From assembly GCA_012032575.1 (NCBI GenBank), contig JAAUSP010000415.1:1-6937 (forward strand): a stretch of DNA of 6,937 nucleotides. Reading direction: 5' to 3'. The position numbers and the translations under genes are program-made. Below the pieces are notes generated by a model. The model saw nothing but the letters and a program-made list of their open reading frames with translations. It was not told where the DNA came from and did no database searches. The stretch comes from Anaerolineales bacterium. GTDB taxonomy: Bacteria > Chloroflexota > Anaerolineae > 4572-78 > J111. Below are positions 6,023 to 6,937 of this stretch, piece by piece; the first letter of the stretch is position 1; each line of letters begins with the position of its first letter.

Positions 6023-6367
6023 ATGAGTGTCAAAGTGGAAAGTCTGGCTCCTACCAGTGGGCAACTCTCAATCAACATCCAATTGTCGGCTACGGTGAAC
6101 GTGACTGCTTTCAGCGCTCGCCAGAAGGTAACCGGCTTTGTTGCTGATGAGATCAGTACCCAGATGCATGCCGCCGAACCCACCCTTATCGTTGGAGAAA
6201 GAATTTGTTGGCGTGTACCGGTTATTCTGTCAATGCCACCTAGCGGTGACCGGGGCGAAGTGGGAACTATTGATGTCGATGTGGAAACAGGCCAGTTGCA
6301 GATCACCCCTACCCTCGTCCAGGAGATAGAACGACGTGCCGAATATCTTGCTCTCCATTCCGCATAA
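6023..6367 (+). CDS. Hypothetical 114-aa protein paired with a C39-like peptidase
   Basis: I do not recognise the family with certainty. The N-terminal half (1-45) is polar and strand-rich. The second half reads ICWRVPVILSMPP (61-73), then GEVGTIDVDVETGQLQITP (78-96) and a terminal helix LVQEIERRAEYLAL. The strand, VDxETG turn, strand and helix order recalls small PepSY-like or antitoxin-like folds, but this is only a resemblance. No signal peptide or membrane segment is seen. The ATG at 6023 has AAGGAG five bases upstream. Its end overlaps the GTG of the peptidase gene by 32 bp, so the two are translationally coupled and probably act together, for example as inhibitor or substrate and protease. 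Confidence 0.8.
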   Translation: MSVKVESLAPTSGQLSINIQLSATVNVTAFSARQKVTGFVADEISTQMHAAEPTLIVGERICWRVPVILSMPPSGDRGEVGTIDVDVETGQLQITPTLVQEIERRAEYLALHSA

Positions 6368-6796
6368 ACAACAACGACAGGAGGCTGATTGTTTGGCGGC
6401 GTGTGCCGCAATGGTTCTGGCTCATTTGGGGAAGAACCCTGATTACAATCGGCTCCTTAAACTGCTGAAGGTAAAACCTTTTGGCACTCCGGGACGCAAT
6501 CTGAAAAATCTAGCCTCATTAGGCGTGGAGGTTATTTATCGAGAAGGCAGCCTCAATGAGATCAAAGATCACTTACTGAATGGAAGACCGTGTATTGCTC
6601 TGGTTCGGACGGCAGAGTTGGCTTATTGGACCTACAGCACAGACCACGCCGTGGTAGTAGTAGGGTTTGTGAAAAAACCATCTATCTAAACGACCCAGCT
6701 TTTGAAACCTCCCCCCAGGCTGTTTCGGTGACTGAGTTTGAATTAGCCTGGATGGAATTTGATTATCGCTATAGTGTCATTATGCCTCAAGCTTAA
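6336..6796 (+). pseudogene. C39/papain-like cysteine peptidase, frameshifted at an A6 run
   Basis: The first frame (6336-6689) has Gln13, Cys19 in EADCLAACAAMV and His104 in STDHAVVVVGF, then runs into a stop six residues later. The frame one base back continues as IYLNDPAFE and ends VIMPQA at 6796. Reading the A run at 6672-6677 as seven bases gives one 153-aa protein with the family's Cys, His and Asp (GAC at 6692-6694) in order. It has the double-glycine-peptidase-like fold found in C39 domains but no transporter part. Start is GTG at 6336 with AGGAGA nine bases upstream, coupled to the preceding gene. Because the second half is undamaged, the shift is recent, a sequencing error, or rescued by slippage. 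Without it the catalytic Asp is lost. Target unknown. Confidence 0.85.
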
Positions 6797-6829
6797 TGGC
6801 TTGATCTATGGTTCATTACCTGAGTAAAC

Positions 6830-6858
6830 AGAAAGCGTCTCCCGCCAGGACGCTTTCT
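6830..6858 (+). terminator. Intrinsic-terminator-like hairpin after the peptidase gene
   Basis: AGAAAGCGTC and GACGCTTTCT form a perfect 10-bp stem with a 9-nt loop, 33 bp after the peptidase stop. The following tract (TATTG) is only modestly T-rich. The stem is strong and the placement right, so it probably ends the two-gene transcript and may also work from the other side. Confidence 0.7.
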
Positions 6859-6902
6859 TATTGAATAACGAGCCTATGATTTTTGACATTGATTGAATAT
6901 GA

Positions 6903-6937
6903 GCTAGCGAGCCTTACGGTTACACGGGGGATGGTAA
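6903..6937 (+). pseudogene. Start of a second RHS core fragment (5' truncated, runs off the window)
   Basis: After an in-frame TGA at 6900-6902 the frame reads ASEPYGYTGDG, the same RHS core motif as the minus-strand fragment (SEPYGYTGEG). There is no start codon, so this is probably another orphan RHS tip whose toxin part lies beyond the window. It points away from the first fragment. Confidence 0.7.
6909..6925 (+). repeat. RHS core 17-bp repeat, copy 2
   Basis: GAGCCTTACGGTTACAC, identical to the minus-strand sequence at 5780-5796 and in inverted orientation. The pair brackets the 114-aa gene and peptidase. Confidence 0.9.

Noticed and set aside
6664..6684. Programmed -1 frameshift site in the peptidase gene
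   Set aside because: The run is only six A bases, is preceded by G so tandem slippage is imperfect, and no stimulatory hairpin is apparent; an indel or read error is simpler.

Overview
The window looks like an accessory, defence- and competition-rich stretch of a bacterial chromosome. Chloroflexota (Anaerolineae-like) is my best guess, because pentapeptide-TIR proteins with this linker, truncated RHS tips and small C39-like peptidase genes often co-occur there. That is inference from protein style only; there is no rRNA or marker gene. No tRNA, rRNA or CRISPR array is visible.

Left part (1-1258): the tail of an unidentified gene, then 3 nt later an intact + strand gene for a 29-unit pentapeptide-repeat beta-helix joined to a C-terminal TIR domain with a SARM1-like catalytic glutamate.

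Middle (1259-3748): a complete IS21-family insertion sequence of 2490 bp. istA and istB are on the minus strand, overlap by 14 bp, and lie between imperfect double terminal repeats. The two tips carry a perfect outward TTGACA and a perfect inward TATAAT, the two halves of an IS21-type junction promoter; this independently fixes both ends.

Right of the IS (3749-5859, minus strand): an operon-like series read right to left. It holds an RHS C-terminal fragment with a probable ADP-ribosyltransferase-like tip, a 126-aa putative immunity gene, and an ADP-ribosylglycohydrolase (DraG/ARH type) whose 3' end is cut off by the IS. The order suggests a polymorphic toxin that ADP-ribosylates a target, a cognate immunity protein, and a de-ADP-ribosylating enzyme as second antidote. 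The RHS fragment has no start codon of its own, and the hydrolase has lost its C-terminal metal-binding part, so the cassette looks decayed. The rest of the hydrolase is not on the other side of the IS and there is no target duplication, so a deletion, IS-IS recombination or assembly chimera lies at the IS.

Far right (5860-6937): a promoter with an operator-like dyad, a 114-aa gene of unknown function overlapping a C39-like cysteine peptidase gene (frameshifted at an A6 run), a hairpin terminator, and the start of a second, + strand RHS tip. The two RHS fragments are head to head, share an exact 17-bp inverted repeat, and both begin just before the same SEPYGYTG motif, so the peptidase module sits between two broken RHS ends.
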